A stretch of 64,000 bases of DNA from an uncultured Peptococcaceae bacterium (GTDB lineage: Bacteria; Bacillota; Peptococcia; Peptococcales; Peptococcaceae): NCBI GenBank assembly GCA_934229395.1, contig CAKQDL010000001.1, positions 5,917 to 69,916 on the forward strand, given 5' to 3'. How positions within the stretch are numbered: the stretch's first letter is position 1; each line of letters starts with the position of its first letter. A model generated the notes under the pieces. The model was not told the DNA's origin. It saw only the letters and a program-made list of their open reading frames with translations, and made no database searches. Below, one piece after another: positions 16,714-25,997 of the stretch. The position numbers and the translations under genes are program-made.

Positions 16714-17298
16714 ATGGCAATGACTAATGAAGAATTAATGCAAATTTTAACCGAAACTGGCGCTTATCAAACTGGTCACTTCAAGCTCAGCTCTGGCCTT
16801 CACAGTGGCAACTACATTCAATGCTCCCAGCTTTTGAAGTTCCCTAAGCTTGCTGAAAAGGTATGCAAGGAAATTGGTGAAATTTTTAAAGACCAAAACA
16901 TTGAAATGGTTGTAGGCCCTGCTATTGGTGGTATCCTTGTGGCTTATGAAGTGGGCCGTGCCCTCGATGTACCAGCCATCTTTGCAGAACGTCAAGATGG
17001 CGTCATGACCCTTCGCCGTGGCTTCCACGTAGAACCAGGTACCCGTTGCCTCGTTACCGAAGACGTGCTTACCACTGGTGGCTCTGCACAAGAAGTTGTT
17101 GAGCTTTTGCAATCTCATGGTGCAGAAGTTGTAGCAGCAACCTCCATCATTGACCGCACCGCCGGCAATACCTTAAAGCTCAAGGTACCATTCCAATCCC
17201 TCATTAAGCTCACTTTCCCAACCTACACCGAAGAAGAATGCCCAATGTGCAAGGAAGGTCAACCTATCCAAAAGCCAGGTAGCCGTCCTGGTATCTAA
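16714..17298 (+). CDS. pyrE: Orotate phosphoribosyltransferase
   Basis: Makes OMP from orotate and PRPP. The PRPP loop reads CLVTEDVLTTGGSA, with AERQDG and the LKLSSGLHS substrate segment before it. 194 residues. GGAGG sits eight bases before ATG 16714. It is the last pyrimidine gene of the cluster. Only 24 bases without a terminator separate it from hflX, so transcription may run on into the hflX-recX genes. Codon choice here is more like the ribosomal protein genes than that of its neighbours, hinting at high expression. Confidence 0.97.
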   Translation: MAMTNEELMQILTETGAYQTGHFKLSSGLHSGNYIQCSQLLKFPKLAEKVCKEIGEIFKDQNIEMVVGPAIGGILVAYEVGRALDVPAIFAERQDGVMTLRRGFHVEPGTRCLVTEDVLTTGGSAQEVVELLQSHGAEVVAATSIIDRTAGNTLKLKVPFQSLIKLTFPTYTEEECPMCKEGQPIQKPGSRPGI

Positions 17299-17322
17299 GA
17301 AAAACTAAAGGAGAGTGTTTGT

Positions 17323-19146
17323 ATGGCAAAATTAGTAGGAAAAATTGATGGTCTGAGCAGACGTCAGTGTAATGATTTACAGGCACTCTCTGATTTTTTG
17401 ACAACAAGAGGAGAACTAGTTGGCCGCCAACTAGCAGAAAATATGCTCGCCCTTAGCCTAGAAATTAAGCGTGAGGTGGCGTGTTTTATTGACCGCAACG
17501 GCCAAGTGCTTTTGGTATCAGTAGGCGCTTTGAACCAAGCGCCTGTTTTTGAATTAAAAAAGAAACGCTGGCAGGCAGGCTATGCTGGTGTGCGTTGTGT
17601 ACATACCCATCCAAGCGGCACAGCCAAACTATCGGATGCTGACCTCAGTGCCTTAGAAAGCCTTCATTTTGATGAAATGGTGGCCTTGGCGCAAAAAGAA
17701 GATGACATTCATGTGGCTGTGGCTATGCTTGCGCCGGTGGATCATGCACTGACCAATCCAAAGGTACTTTTGGCAGAGGAGCTTTCTTGGCAAAGCTTTG
17801 AAGCCATGCCTATCCACAACCAACTTCTAAGCTTTGAAGTTGAGCTTGTGCGTCAAAAAACCGTAACAACAGATCACGAAAAAGAACGCGCGCTTTTGGT
17901 GATGCAGCCAGACGCGAGAAAGATGAACGAGGCAGCCATCGCAGAGAAAGAGCTGAAAGAGCTTGCCGACACGGCAGGCCTAGAAGTTGTTTGCGTGGTG
18001 AGTCAAGCGCTCAAGGGTAATCAGCACAAAATTGGCAGTGGGAAACTTGATGAAATTGCACTAATGGTGCAAAACGAAGCTTGCGATGTCGTTGTTTTCG
18101 ACCAAGCCCTAACGCCAAGCTATAACCAAATGCTTTCAGACCGTTTGGGTGTGAAGGTCATTGACAAAACCGTGCTGATTTTGGATATTTTTGCCCAGCG
18201 TGCGCGCAGCAAAGAAGGAAAGCTCCAAGTAGAATTGGCGCAACTGAATTACCTTTTGCCTCGTTTAACGGGCATGGGGACGGCCCTTTCTCGTTTGGGC
18301 GGGGGCGTTGGTACGCGTGGCCCTGGTGAAACCCAGCTAGAAACAGATCGCCGCCATATCAGACGACGCATTCATCATATTCACCAAGAGCTAGAAAATG
18401 TGAAAACGAGCCGTGAGCTTCAAAGAAATGCGCGTCTCAAGCGCCGTGGCCTTCAAGTGGCCTTGGTGGGGTATACCAACGCAGGCAAGAGTACACTGCT
18501 CAACAAACTTGTAGATGACAACATCTATGCAGCCGACCAGCTGTTTGCTACCCTAGATCCAACAACCAGACGTCTTACCTTAGACAGCGGCGAGGAGCTT
18601 CTAATAAGCGACACTGTAGGTTTTATTCGTGATTTGCCAACACAGCTTATAGAGGCCTTTAAGGCAACCTTAGAAGAATTGCAATATGCCGATGTTCTTT
18701 TGCACGTTGTTGATGTATCTAAGGATGGTGTGGACGAAAGTGTTAAGGTAGTAGAAGACATTCTCATGAGCCTAGGTTTAGAGCACAAAAAGCACATTTT
18801 GGTGTGCAATAAAATAGACGCCTGTGATGAGCTGCCAATTTTTGCGGCGGCCCTGGCTTATCAGCACAAGTGCTTTATTTCATGCAAAACAGGAGAAGGC
18901 ATTGATGCTCTCCTGGCGCTCCTAAAGAATGAAGCCAGTGGCACAGATGTGACCTTTACGCTTACGCTACCCTTTGATCAATATCAGGGCCAACGCTTGG
19001 CCTTGGCACATGAGCATGGCCAGGTGCTGGAAGAAAATTACACAGAAAATGGCGCCCAGCTCAAGCTTAAAATGCCAAAGGCAGAGGCAACCAAGTATTT
19101 TTATGAGTATTTACCAGCAGAATATAAAGACGAAGTGAAGTGGTAG
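17323..19146 (+). CDS. hflX: Ribosome-associated GTPase HflX with an N-terminal RadC/JAMM-like domain
   Basis: Residues 188-607 are a complete HflX of normal size. They have the N-terminal nucleotide-binding domain, the GGGVGTRGPGE linker (326-336), the P-loop GYTNAGKS at 383-390, DTVGFIRDLP, and NKID. HflX rescues or splits stalled ribosomes. Before it lie about 185 extra residues with His94-Thr-His96-Pro-Ser-Gly and Ser104-x2-Asp107, the exact H-x-H-P-x6-S-x2-D spacing of RadC/JAMM domains, and Glu51 in REVACFID is well placed as the fourth element. The extra part could be a metalloprotease-like or ligand-binding module. AAAGGAG precedes the ATG. It is followed six bases later by the PLP lyase gene. 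Confidence 0.93.
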   Translation: MAKLVGKIDGLSRRQCNDLQALSDFLTTRGELVGRQLAENMLALSLEIKREVACFIDRNGQVLLVSVGALNQAPVFELKKKRWQAGYAGVRCVHTHPSGTAKLSDADLSALESLHFDEMVALAQKEDDIHVAVAMLAPVDHALTNPKVLLAEELSWQSFEAMPIHNQLLSFEVELVRQKTVTTDHEKERALLVMQPDARKMNEAAIAEKELKELADTAGLEVVCVVSQALKGNQHKIGSGKLDEIALMVQNEACDVVVFDQALTPSYNQMLSDRLGVKVIDKTVLILDIFAQRARSKEGKLQVELAQLNYLLPRLTGMGTALSRLGGGVGTRGPGETQLETDRRHIRRRIHHIHQELENVKTSRELQRNARLKRRGLQVALVGYTNAGKSTLLNKLVDDNIYAADQLFATLDPTTRRLTLDSGEELLISDTVGFIRDLPTQLIEAFKATLEELQYADVLLHVVDVSKDGVDESVKVVEDILMSLGLEHKKHILVCNKIDACDELPIFAAALAYQHKCFISCKTGEGIDALLALLKNEASGTDVTFTLTLPFDQYQGQRLALAHEHGQVLEENYTENGAQLKLKMPKAEATKYFYEYLPAEYKDEVKW

Positions 19147-19152
19147 AAAGAA

Positions 19153-20421
19153 ATGACATATTTTTTAAAACGATTAAAATCCTTTGCAGGGTTAAACGAC
19201 GAAGATATCGGTCTTATTGAGAAGGTGCTTGAAGAAATAGCACCAAAATGGGCTGAAATCACAGACATGACCCAAGCCAATCAAATCAAGGTCCTTGAAG
19301 CCTTTCAAAAAAACCAGGTGGCAGATTTCCATCTCAATGGCTCCACTGGCTATGGCTATGGCGATACAGGCCGCGATGTGCTAGAGCTTGTTTGGGCAGA
19401 TCTTTTTAGTGCCGAAAAAGCTTTGGTACGTTCCAATCTAGTGAGTGGCACCCATGCCATTGCAACGGTCCTCTTTGGCATTTTGCGCCCAGGGGATGAA
19501 GCCGTATCCATCAGTGGTCTCCCATATGATACTTTGCAAACCGTTATTGGTAAGAGCGATGACGCCAGAGGTACCTTGAGAGAATTTGGTATCAGCCATA
19601 AAAGCGTGCCACTTGTGGACAATGACTTTGACGAAGCGGCTATTCGCGCTGCTGTAACGCCAAAAACAAAGATGGTACTTATTCAACGCTCCCGCGGCTA
19701 CGAATGGCGTGATAGCCTTTCTATTGCAAAAATTCGCCGCGCTTGCGACATCGTCAAGAGCATTTCTGAAGATATTATTATTTTTGTAGACAATTGCTAC
19801 GGCGAATTTGTCGAAGAAATTGAGCCCCTTGAAGCTGGCGCCGATATTATTGCGGGCTCTCTTATTAAAAACCCAGGTGGTGCCATGGCTCCACGCGGTG
19901 GTTATATTGCTGGGAGAGCAGACCTGGTAGAAGCCAGTGGCGAACGTCTCACAGCTCCAGGAATTAGTGAAGATGTAAGCTCTGCCCTAGATTTCAACCG
20001 TCCGGCCTTCCAAGGCCTTTTTATGGCGCCACTCATTGTAGAACAAGCGCTAAAGGGTGCTGTTTTTTCGGCAGCTTACTTAGCAGCAAAGGGCTACACC
20101 GTTTCACCAACGGCAGACGCGCATCGTACAGACATCATCCAATGCATTGCCTTTGGTGAGGCCGATAAGCTTAGAAAATTCAGCCAAGGCATTCAAGCAG
20201 CCTCTGCGCTAGAAAGCTATGTAACGCCATATGACGATCAGTTGCCTGGCTATGACGACCCAGTTATTATGGCAGGTGGGACTTTTATTCAAGGCTCCTC
20301 CATTGAGCTAAGTATTGACGGCCCAATGCGCGAACCGTTTATTGGCTATATGCAAGGTGGTTTATCTATTTCTCATATCATCACATCTGTTTGTTTAGCA
20401 GCAAAAAGAATGGAGGAATAA
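19153..20421 (+). CDS. Methionine gamma-lyase-like PLP protein (aluminium resistance / YnbB family)
   Basis: A 422-residue fold-type I PLP enzyme of the Cys/Met metabolism group. The lysine that should bind PLP is in GSLIKNPGG, the pocket Asp and Asn in FVDNCYGEF, and the family's HLNGSTGYGYGD and SGTHAIA motifs lie near residues 57-100. The family is annotated as aluminium resistance protein or methionine gamma-lyase family, but the substrate is not known. It lies between hflX and DUF456 with spacings of six bases and one base. YnbB also sits beside hflX in Bacillus subtilis, so this is a conserved neighbourhood. Confidence 0.9.
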   Translation: MTYFLKRLKSFAGLNDEDIGLIEKVLEEIAPKWAEITDMTQANQIKVLEAFQKNQVADFHLNGSTGYGYGDTGRDVLELVWADLFSAEKALVRSNLVSGTHAIATVLFGILRPGDEAVSISGLPYDTLQTVIGKSDDARGTLREFGISHKSVPLVDNDFDEAAIRAAVTPKTKMVLIQRSRGYEWRDSLSIAKIRRACDIVKSISEDIIIFVDNCYGEFVEEIEPLEAGADIIAGSLIKNPGGAMAPRGGYIAGRADLVEASGERLTAPGISEDVSSALDFNRPAFQGLFMAPLIVEQALKGAVFSAAYLAAKGYTVSPTADAHRTDIIQCIAFGEADKLRKFSQGIQAASALESYVTPYDDQLPGYDDPVIMAGGTFIQGSSIELSIDGPMREPFIGYMQGGLSISHIITSVCLAAKRMEE

Positions 20422-20422
20422 T

Positions 20423-20908
20423 ATGGATGTTTATGCATGGCTAGCACTCGCCCTGATGGCGGCTGGCGTGCTAGGAACCTTTGTACCAATGCTCCCGGGA
20501 ATGTGGCTTGTATTTGCAAGCATACTAGGTTATGGCATTTTTGATGGATGGGTATCTTATCCAATTTGGTATGCCGTCATTGTCGGCGCTATTGCTATTG
20601 GGAGCACTTTCTTGGATTATGTCGGCGTAAGCATTGGTGCCGGTATGTTTGGCACGTCTAAATCACAATCAACAGGGGCCAATGTTGGTTCCTTCGTTGG
20701 CGGTTTTGTCAACAAGCGTTATGGCAGCCGCGTGGGTAGCGTTGTTGGATCTGTAGGCAGCGAGTATAAGGAGCACGGCTCTTTCAAAGCAGCAGTGCGT
20801 GCGTGTGCAGGCTCTTTGGTGGGTAGCGCAGTTGTATCCTTTATTCAGTTTGTGGTTGCACTTATCTTGTTTGTGATAACTTTTGTATTGATGTTGGGGG
20901 CGTATTGA
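20423..20908 (+). CDS. DUF456 family membrane protein
   Basis: 161 residues with hydrophobic segments at about 4-32, 38-66, and 125-160, and a Gly-rich central part (residues 70-110, GSFVGGFVNKRYGSRVGSVVGS) typical of DUF456 proteins. Function unknown. The family often shows small-residue zipper-like repeats like those seen here. It starts one base after the lyase stop, with GGAGGAATA before the ATG, and its stop overlaps the ddl start. Confidence 0.87.
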   Translation: MDVYAWLALALMAAGVLGTFVPMLPGMWLVFASILGYGIFDGWVSYPIWYAVIVGAIAIGSTFLDYVGVSIGAGMFGTSKSQSTGANVGSFVGGFVNKRYGSRVGSVVGSVGSEYKEHGSFKAAVRACAGSLVGSAVVSFIQFVVALILFVITFVLMLGAY

Positions 20909-22008
20909 TGTTAAACAAAGAAACAAAAATAGCCGTGGTTTTTGGTGGCCCATCTGGAGAGTACGATGTGTCTTGCGTATCGGCAACAACCATCGTAAAA
21001 ACACTTAAAGAAAGCGGCTATCAAAATATTTATCCTGTTGGTGTTTCCGCAAAAGGCAAATGGTATGGCCCTGTGGAAGTGGAAGACATCGAAGGCTTTC
21101 GACCAGAACGCTATGCAGATAAAGAGCTGGTGCTCCCACAATCACCAGGCGCTACCCTTTATGATGTAAAAAACTTTGCCCCTATTTTTGACGTAGATGT
21201 GGTATTTCCAATTATTCACGGCTCTTACGGCGAAGATGGTCATCTTCAAGCCTTTCTTGAAATGTGCCGCTTGCCATTTGTAGGCGCTGGCATGGGTGGG
21301 TCCTTTGTTGGTATGGATAAAGTATTCATGCGTGATATTTTAAAAGCACACGATATCCCACAAACCGACTATGTAGCGGTAAGACGTTACGATTTTGAAA
21401 AAGACAAGGCAGCAACGGTTGCTCGCCTAGAAGCGGCGCTTCCTTATCCAATGTTTGTAAAACCATCCTGCTCCGGCTCTAGCGTAGGAATCAGCAAGGC
21501 AAACAACAGCGAAGACTTGGTAAAAGCACTTGCCCTGGCTGCAAAATATGACAGCAAGCTTTTGGTAGAAAAAGGCGTCAACGCACGCGAAATAGAAACA
21601 GCGCTTTTGGGTAACTACGATGTAAAAATGGCAAGTCCAGGTGAAGTTGTAACAGAAGGCGTCTTTTACGATTACGATTCAAAATATGTACTCAACAACA
21701 GTGTCACAAAGGTGCCGGCAGATATTACCGAAGAGCAACGTGAAGCCATTGAGCATATTGGCAGAGAAACCTACAAAATTTTGGATTTGCAAGGATTTTG
21801 CCGTGCCGATTTCTTCATCGACAAGGACAATGGCGATATCCTGCTTAATGAAGTCAACACCCTTCCGGGCTTTACAGCGATTAGTATGTACGCAAAAATG
21901 TGGGCAGCTTCAGGCAAATCTCTTATCGACGTCATCGAGGAGCTTCTCACCCTTGCTTTTGAAAGAAAGAACGATGTATTAAGAAATTACACTGCATTTG
22001 GAGGTTAA
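20908..22008 (+). CDS. ddl: D-alanine--D-alanine ligase
   Basis: ATP-grasp enzyme that makes D-Ala-D-Ala for peptidoglycan. Motifs include [11 protein letters not shown] at the N terminus, [23 protein letters not shown], and [10 protein letters not shown] near the end; 366 residues. The active-site residue after the EVNT-LPG motif is of the normal D-Ala type. ATG 20908 overlaps the DUF456 stop. recA follows directly, with its ribosome binding site GGAGGT lying over the ddl stop codon. Confidence 0.96.
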   Translation: MLNKETKIAVVFGGPSGEYDVSCVSATTIVKTLKESGYQNIYPVGVSAKGKWYGPVEVEDIEGFRPERYADKELVLPQSPGATLYDVKNFAPIFDVDVVFPIIHGSYGEDGHLQAFLEMCRLPFVGAGMGGSFVGMDKVFMRDILKAHDIPQTDYVAVRRYDFEKDKAATVARLEAALPYPMFVKPSCSGSSVGISKANNSEDLVKALALAAKYDSKLLVEKGVNAREIETALLGNYDVKMASPGEVVTEGVFYDYDSKYVLNNSVTKVPADITEEQREAIEHIGRETYKILDLQGFCRADFFIDKDNGDILLNEVNTLPGFTAISMYAKMWAASGKSLIDVIEELLTLAFERKNDVLRNYTAFGG

Positions 22009-22009
22009 T

Positions 22010-23134
22010 ATGGCTGGGAAATCAAAAAAACAAACGCAACGACCTGCGCCAAATGAAGACAAAAATGTGGCATTAAAACACGCCATTGAAGCAATGGAAA
22101 AACAATTTGGTGCCGGCACCATTATGCGCCTAGGTGACCAAACCAAGATGGAAATTGAAACCATTCCAACAGGCTCTATTGCCCTTGATAAGGCCTTGGG
22201 TGTTGGCGGTCTGCCAAAAGGCAGAATCATTGAAATCTATGGTCCTGAATCCTCTGGTAAAACAACTGTTGCCCTCCATTGTGTGGCAGAAGCGCAAAAG
22301 CTTGGTGGCACTGCGGCCTTTATCGATGCGGAGCATGCCTTAGATCCTGCCTATGCAAAGGCCATTGGCGTAGATACAGAAAATCTCCTTATCAGCCAAC
22401 CAGACAATGGGGAACAAGCCCTTGAGGTCTGCGACGCGCTGGTGCGCAGCGGTGCCGTTGACATTATTGTTGTAGACTCTGTTGCAGCGCTTACACCACG
22501 CGCTGAAATTGAAGGCGAAATGGGCGATACTCACGTGGGTCTCTTGGCACGTCTTATGAGCCAAGCTTTGCGCAAGCTCACGGCCAACATTGGTCGCGCC
22601 AATACAGTAGTTATTTTTATCAACCAGGTGCGTGAAAAAATTGGTGTACTGTATGGCAATCCGGAAACCACCACCGGTGGTCGTGCGCTCAAGTTTTATT
22701 CTAGTGTACGCTTAGAGGTGCGCCGTGGTGAGCCAATCAAAAAGGGTACCGATATTGTTGGTAACCGCACCAAAATAAAGGTTGTTAAAAACAAGGTGGC
22801 TCCACCGTTCAAAACCGTTGAATTTGACATTCTCTATGGGGAAGGCATTTCAAACGAAAGCTCAATCATCGAGCTCGCAGCAGATTTGGGCGTTTTGGAA
22901 AAGAGTGGCTCTTGGTACTCCTATAAGGGTGAACGTCTCGGGCAAGGCCGCGACAATGTGCGCATTTACTTGAGAGAACATCCAGAAGTAGCCAAAGAAA
23001 TTGAAGACCGTTTGAGAGATAGTGAAGGCGATATGCCAAGCACAGAAACCAAGGAAAAAGAGCTTTTGGAAGAAAACATGAAGGATATCCTTGATGACGA
23101 TTTCTTAAACGATGACGACATGGATGAGCTCTGA
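22010..23134 (+). CDS. recA: Recombinase RecA
   Basis: Forms filaments on single-stranded DNA for strand exchange and SOS induction. Walker A GPESSGKT is at residues 78-85, the L1/L2 DNA-binding loops follow ([15 protein letters not shown] and the [14 protein letters not shown] segment), and the C-terminal tail is very acidic ([13 protein letters not shown]), as usual. 374 residues. The frame is open from TTG 21998, but GGAGG eight bases before ATG 22010 decides the start. No separate SOS box was seen, and it is probably transcribed with the genes before it. recX overlaps by one base. Confidence 0.98.
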   Translation: MAGKSKKQTQRPAPNEDKNVALKHAIEAMEKQFGAGTIMRLGDQTKMEIETIPTGSIALDKALGVGGLPKGRIIEIYGPESSGKTTVALHCVAEAQKLGGTAAFIDAEHALDPAYAKAIGVDTENLLISQPDNGEQALEVCDALVRSGAVDIIVVDSVAALTPRAEIEGEMGDTHVGLLARLMSQALRKLTANIGRANTVVIFINQVREKIGVLYGNPETTTGGRALKFYSSVRLEVRRGEPIKKGTDIVGNRTKIKVVKNKVAPPFKTVEFDILYGEGISNESSIIELAADLGVLEKSGSWYSYKGERLGQGRDNVRIYLREHPEVAKEIEDRLRDSEGDMPSTETKEKELLEENMKDILDDDFLNDDDMDEL

Positions 23135-23562
23135 TGCAAGAAGAGAACAAACAAGCAGCACTCAAATTTCTGAACGTACGTATGCGTTCAGAATTTGAGA
23201 TGCGCAGGTATCTAAAAAGAAAACAGGTGGAGGAAGACGAGATTGACGAAATCGTGGAGTACCTCTACCATTACAACTATTTGAATGACGAAGAATTCGC
23301 CAAGAGCTACATTAGAGATAAGCTCAATTTTAGCCCTTGTGGCCGCTATAAGCTGTCCTATGCCTTGGCAGAAATGGGCATTAATAGCTTTGTAGCTGAG
23401 GATGCCTTGGAGGAGCTTTTTCCTGAAGAGGTAGAGCGGGAACAATTGAAGCGCGCTTTTGCAAAGTGCAAACGCAAAGGAAAAACCTATGAGCAGGCTG
23501 TGCGCTATCTCTACGGCAAAGGCTATGGTGGAAGTATGCTCTCAGACTTGGAACGTTATTAA
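23134..23562 (+). CDS. recX: Regulatory protein RecX
   Basis: Small helical protein that modulates RecA filaments. 142 residues with the three RecX helical repeats: an RMRSEFEMRRYL part, DEEFAKSYIRDKL, and a final QAVRYLYGKGY. It is shorter than the Bacillus form (about 260) and close to the 150-residue form of other bacteria. The start overlaps the recA stop by one base, so it is likely co-translated. A terminator follows at once. Confidence 0.93.
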   Translation: MQEENKQAALKFLNVRMRSEFEMRRYLKRKQVEEDEIDEIVEYLYHYNYLNDEEFAKSYIRDKLNFSPCGRYKLSYALAEMGINSFVAEDALEELFPEEVEREQLKRAFAKCKRKGKTYEQAVRYLYGKGYGGSMLSDLERY

Positions 23563-23590
23563 AAGGTGCACTTGCGTGTGCCTTTTTTTA
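23562..23590 (+). terminator. Terminator after recX
   Basis: AAAGGTGCAC and GTGTGCCTTT pair with two wobbles around a TTGC loop, followed by seven T. It ends the hflX-recX transcript. Confidence 0.85.
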
Positions 23591-23610
23591 TTCGTGGCGC
23601 AAGCTAACGC

Positions 23611-23638
23611 TTGACAACGCGAAAAAATATGGTACTAT
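23611..23638 (+). promoter_or_regulatory. Promoter of tRNA-Val
   Basis: TTGACA at 23611-23616, 16 bases, TACTAT at 23633-23638 with TGG just before it. The tRNA begins 14 bases after the -10 box. Confidence 0.85.
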
Positions 23639-23651
23639 AGGAATATCCTGT

Positions 23652-23725
23652 GGGCGGTTAGCTCAGTTGGTTAGAGTATCTGCTTGACATGCAGGGGGTC
23701 GCTGGTTCGAGTCCAGTATCGCCCA
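23652..23725 (+). tRNA. tRNA-Val (GAC)
   Basis: Cloverleaf with acceptor stem GGGCGGT/ATCGCCC, D stem GCTC/GAGT, anticodon loop TTGACAT giving anticodon GAC, and T arm containing GGTTCGAGTCC. 74 bases with discriminator A; CCA is not encoded. Confidence 0.96.
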
Positions 23726-23731
23726 GGAACG

Positions 23732-23762
23732 AACGCATTCTTTTTAAGGATGCGTTTTTTTG
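23732..23762 (+). terminator. Terminator after tRNA-Val
   Basis: AACGCAT and ATGCGTT pair around a short T-rich loop and run into a stretch of T. Confidence 0.8.
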
Positions 23763-23785
23763 TTATTTTTTCATAAGACAAAATA

Positions 23786-23794
23786 TGGTAGAAT
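23786..23794 (+). promoter_or_regulatory. Extended -10 promoter before the DUF2156 gene
   Basis: TGG plus TAGAAT at 23789-23794. The -35 region is only a run of T. Transcription would start about 35 bases before the ATG at 23836. Confidence 0.55.
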
Positions 23795-23835
23795 GGTCGG
23801 GAATTAAAGAAATGAAAACCATGAGGTGAATTATC

Positions 23836-24747
23836 ATGTTAGGTTTAAAGGAGATAGAATTGTCAGATAAAGACATTCTGCAGCGGTTTTTCGATGCCAG
23901 TCAAAACCAAAACTCCGAATGCACTTTCACAAATATGTATATGTGGCGTCGATGCTACGCTGTTCGTTGGGCAGTGAGCGACAACCATTTAATTGTAGAG
24001 CCAAATGCCTTTGAAGAAAGCTGGATTCTTCCACCCTATGGATTGGAGGAAGATGACAAGCTCTTTGCAGCTGCCATCAAGCATGCGAAGGAGGATTACG
24101 AAGAGCGTGGCAAAACGTTGCAGATTCGCGCCGTTACCGAAAAAGACAAGAAACGTCTAGAGCGCCTCTTCCCAGGTGCCTTTACCTTCGAAGAAGAAGT
24201 GGATATTGAAGATTATATTTACGATGGCGAAAAAATGCGTACCCTTGCAGGTCGTAAGCTGAGCAAAAAACGCAATCACATCAACGGCTTTAAAGCAGAG
24301 TATCCGGAGTATGAGCTCGTGCCGCTCACGAGTGATAATGTTAGCGAGGCGTGGGATTTTGTCGAAAGATGGTGTGGTGAGCGCAACTGCGCTTTGAGCA
24401 TCAACGATAGCCTATTGTGTGAACGACAAGCCATCAGTGATGCCTTGGAGCAGTTTGACGTTTTGGACTATAAGGGCCTCATGATACGCATTGATGGGCG
24501 CATCGTTGCCTTAACTTTGGGAGAAATGGTCAACAAGGATACGGTGGTTATTCACATAGAAAAAGCTTTTGCAGGATACCGTGGGCTATATACCTTTATC
24601 AACCAAGCTTTTTTAAATTATTACTGGCAGGACGTGAAATATGTTAACCGCGAGGAGGACATGGGCCTAGAGGGCTTACGCCACGCCAAACGATCCTATT
24701 ATCCGGAATACCTTCTAACTAAATATAAGGCTGTGTTGGTGAAGTGA
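23836..24747 (+). CDS. DUF2156 acyltransferase-fold protein
   Basis: 303 residues resembling the C-terminal domain of lysylphosphatidylglycerol synthases and other DUF2156 proteins, which have a double GNAT-like fold. Family marks are the N-terminal TFTNMYMWR segment, the KLSKKRNHINGF stretch near residue 145, and the closing VNREEDMGLEGLRHAKRSYYPEYL. It has no membrane segments, so it is not a full lipid flippase-synthase; the acyl or aminoacyl donor is unknown. The start is supported by a GAGG at 23822-23825 and its stop overlaps the next gene by one base; both are acyltransferase-like, suggesting a shared pathway. Confidence 0.82.
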   Translation: MLGLKEIELSDKDILQRFFDASQNQNSECTFTNMYMWRRCYAVRWAVSDNHLIVEPNAFEESWILPPYGLEEDDKLFAAAIKHAKEDYEERGKTLQIRAVTEKDKKRLERLFPGAFTFEEEVDIEDYIYDGEKMRTLAGRKLSKKRNHINGFKAEYPEYELVPLTSDNVSEAWDFVERWCGERNCALSINDSLLCERQAISDALEQFDVLDYKGLMIRIDGRIVALTLGEMVNKDTVVIHIEKAFAGYRGLYTFINQAFLNYYWQDVKYVNREEDMGLEGLRHAKRSYYPEYLLTKYKAVLVK

Positions 24748-25895
24748 TGAAAAAACAAGTGCGTATGGCGCAAGCGAGCGACCTAGATGCCATTCGTCAT
24801 CTTTGGGACTACGCTTTCCATGATGGTGAAACCTTTGAACGGTGGTACTTTGAAAATTATTTTTCTTTAAATGAATGCTTTGTAGCTACAGTAGATGGCA
24901 CAGTGGCAGCAAGCCTGCAGGTAATTGAGCTAGAGACGTGTACCAAAACGGACGTCATAAAAACAGGCTATATTGTTGGTGTAGATACCTTCCCAGAATT
25001 TCGCGGCATGGGTCTTACGGCGATGCTTTTGCAAGAAGTGATCAATGTTTATGCGCCACAAAAAGGTCTGAAGCTCTTGCAGCTTATGCCCTTTGAAGCA
25101 GGTTTTTATAAGCCTTACGGGTTCGTTTTTAGCGATTATCATGCCAATATGAAGCTTCCTCTTGAGGAGTTTTATTCAGCCACAAGTAAGATGATGGCTC
25201 AGAGCTATCATTGGAAGCGCGTGGATTGCAGCAATGCGCGAAATTATTTTGAAACCCTAGAAAGTGTCTACAACAAGGCAGCAGCGTCCTACGACTGCTA
25301 TGTAGCTAGAAAAACCGAGCGCCGCTGGCGTGCAGTTTTGGACGACATAGCTATGGAAGATGGGCAGCTCATGCTTTTGTTTGATGAAAACGAAAACGCC
25401 TGCGGTTATATTGTTTATTGTTTTAAGGACGATGCACTCTTTGTGCGCGAGGCGGTGAGCGTGGACAAAAAGGCCAGAGCGGCGCTGTATTATTTTATAG
25501 CGGGACACCGCTCGCAGGTTTCTTTCGTGCAATGGTCAGCGCCGGAAAAGGAGGACGTGGTTTTTGGACGCGCAAAGGATAAAACAAGTGTGCAATATTA
25601 TCCATTTATGATGAGCCTTGTTATAGACCCTAGCGTTGTTGCAAGCTTTGCAGCTTTTTTACCAGAGGAGAATTGTACCTTCAGCGTAGAAGGTTGCGGC
25701 AGCTACAACTGGCAAAAAGACACAAGAAATATTATAAAAATCAGCGATACCTCTCGTAGTGCGGCGCTTAGCAGAGCGCAGCTTACAGCTCTTGTGTTTG
25801 ACCGTGCTGGATATGATGCAGAGGATGAAGACATCCAAAATTTGGCGGACTTGTTTCGCTATAAATCGGCGGCTTTCAACAATGAGTATTTTTGA
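24747..25895 (+). CDS. Eis-like GNAT family N-acetyltransferase
   Basis: About 382 residues arranged like Eis proteins: an N-terminal GNAT domain with the acetyl-CoA loop VDTFPEFRGMGLTAML (about residues 78-93) and the FEAGFYKPYGF motif, a second GNAT-like domain in the middle, and a C-terminal sterol-carrier-like domain. Eis relatives acetylate amines of drugs or proteins; the substrate here is not known. ATG 24747 overlaps the stop of the DUF2156 gene; a GTG one codon earlier is less likely. The gene ends about 100 bases before fakA, with a weak promoter in between. Confidence 0.85.
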   Translation: MKKQVRMAQASDLDAIRHLWDYAFHDGETFERWYFENYFSLNECFVATVDGTVAASLQVIELETCTKTDVIKTGYIVGVDTFPEFRGMGLTAMLLQEVINVYAPQKGLKLLQLMPFEAGFYKPYGFVFSDYHANMKLPLEEFYSATSKMMAQSYHWKRVDCSNARNYFETLESVYNKAAASYDCYVARKTERRWRAVLDDIAMEDGQLMLLFDENENACGYIVYCFKDDALFVREAVSVDKKARAALYYFIAGHRSQVSFVQWSAPEKEDVVFGRAKDKTSVQYYPFMMSLVIDPSVVASFAAFLPEENCTFSVEGCGSYNWQKDTRNIIKISDTSRSAALSRAQLTALVFDRAGYDAEDEDIQNLADLFRYKSAAFNNEYF

Positions 25896-25906
25896 GGCAT
25901 CTAACC

Positions 25907-25935
25907 TTGAAATTTTGCCCAAAATTCGTTATCCT
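25907..25935 (+). promoter_or_regulatory. Possible promoter of fakA
   Basis: TTGAAA at 25907-25912 and TATCCT at 25930-25935, spaced 17. The -10 box is weak; TTTAAT a few bases later is an alternative. Confidence 0.35.
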
Positions 25936-25997
25936 TTAATATGAATGCGATTTTTTATTTGAGCCATATCGCAACAATTCATTGTAGGAGGTCCACA

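Noticed and set aside
21900..22010. LexA (SOS) box upstream of recA
   Set aside because: No GAAC-n4-GTTC-like sequence is visible upstream; recA seems to be transcribed with ddl and the genes before it.
16711..23562. A CRISPR array or other tandem repeats anywhere in the window
   Set aside because: I looked for spaced direct repeats over the whole window and found none; the repeats noted are inverted or occur twice only.
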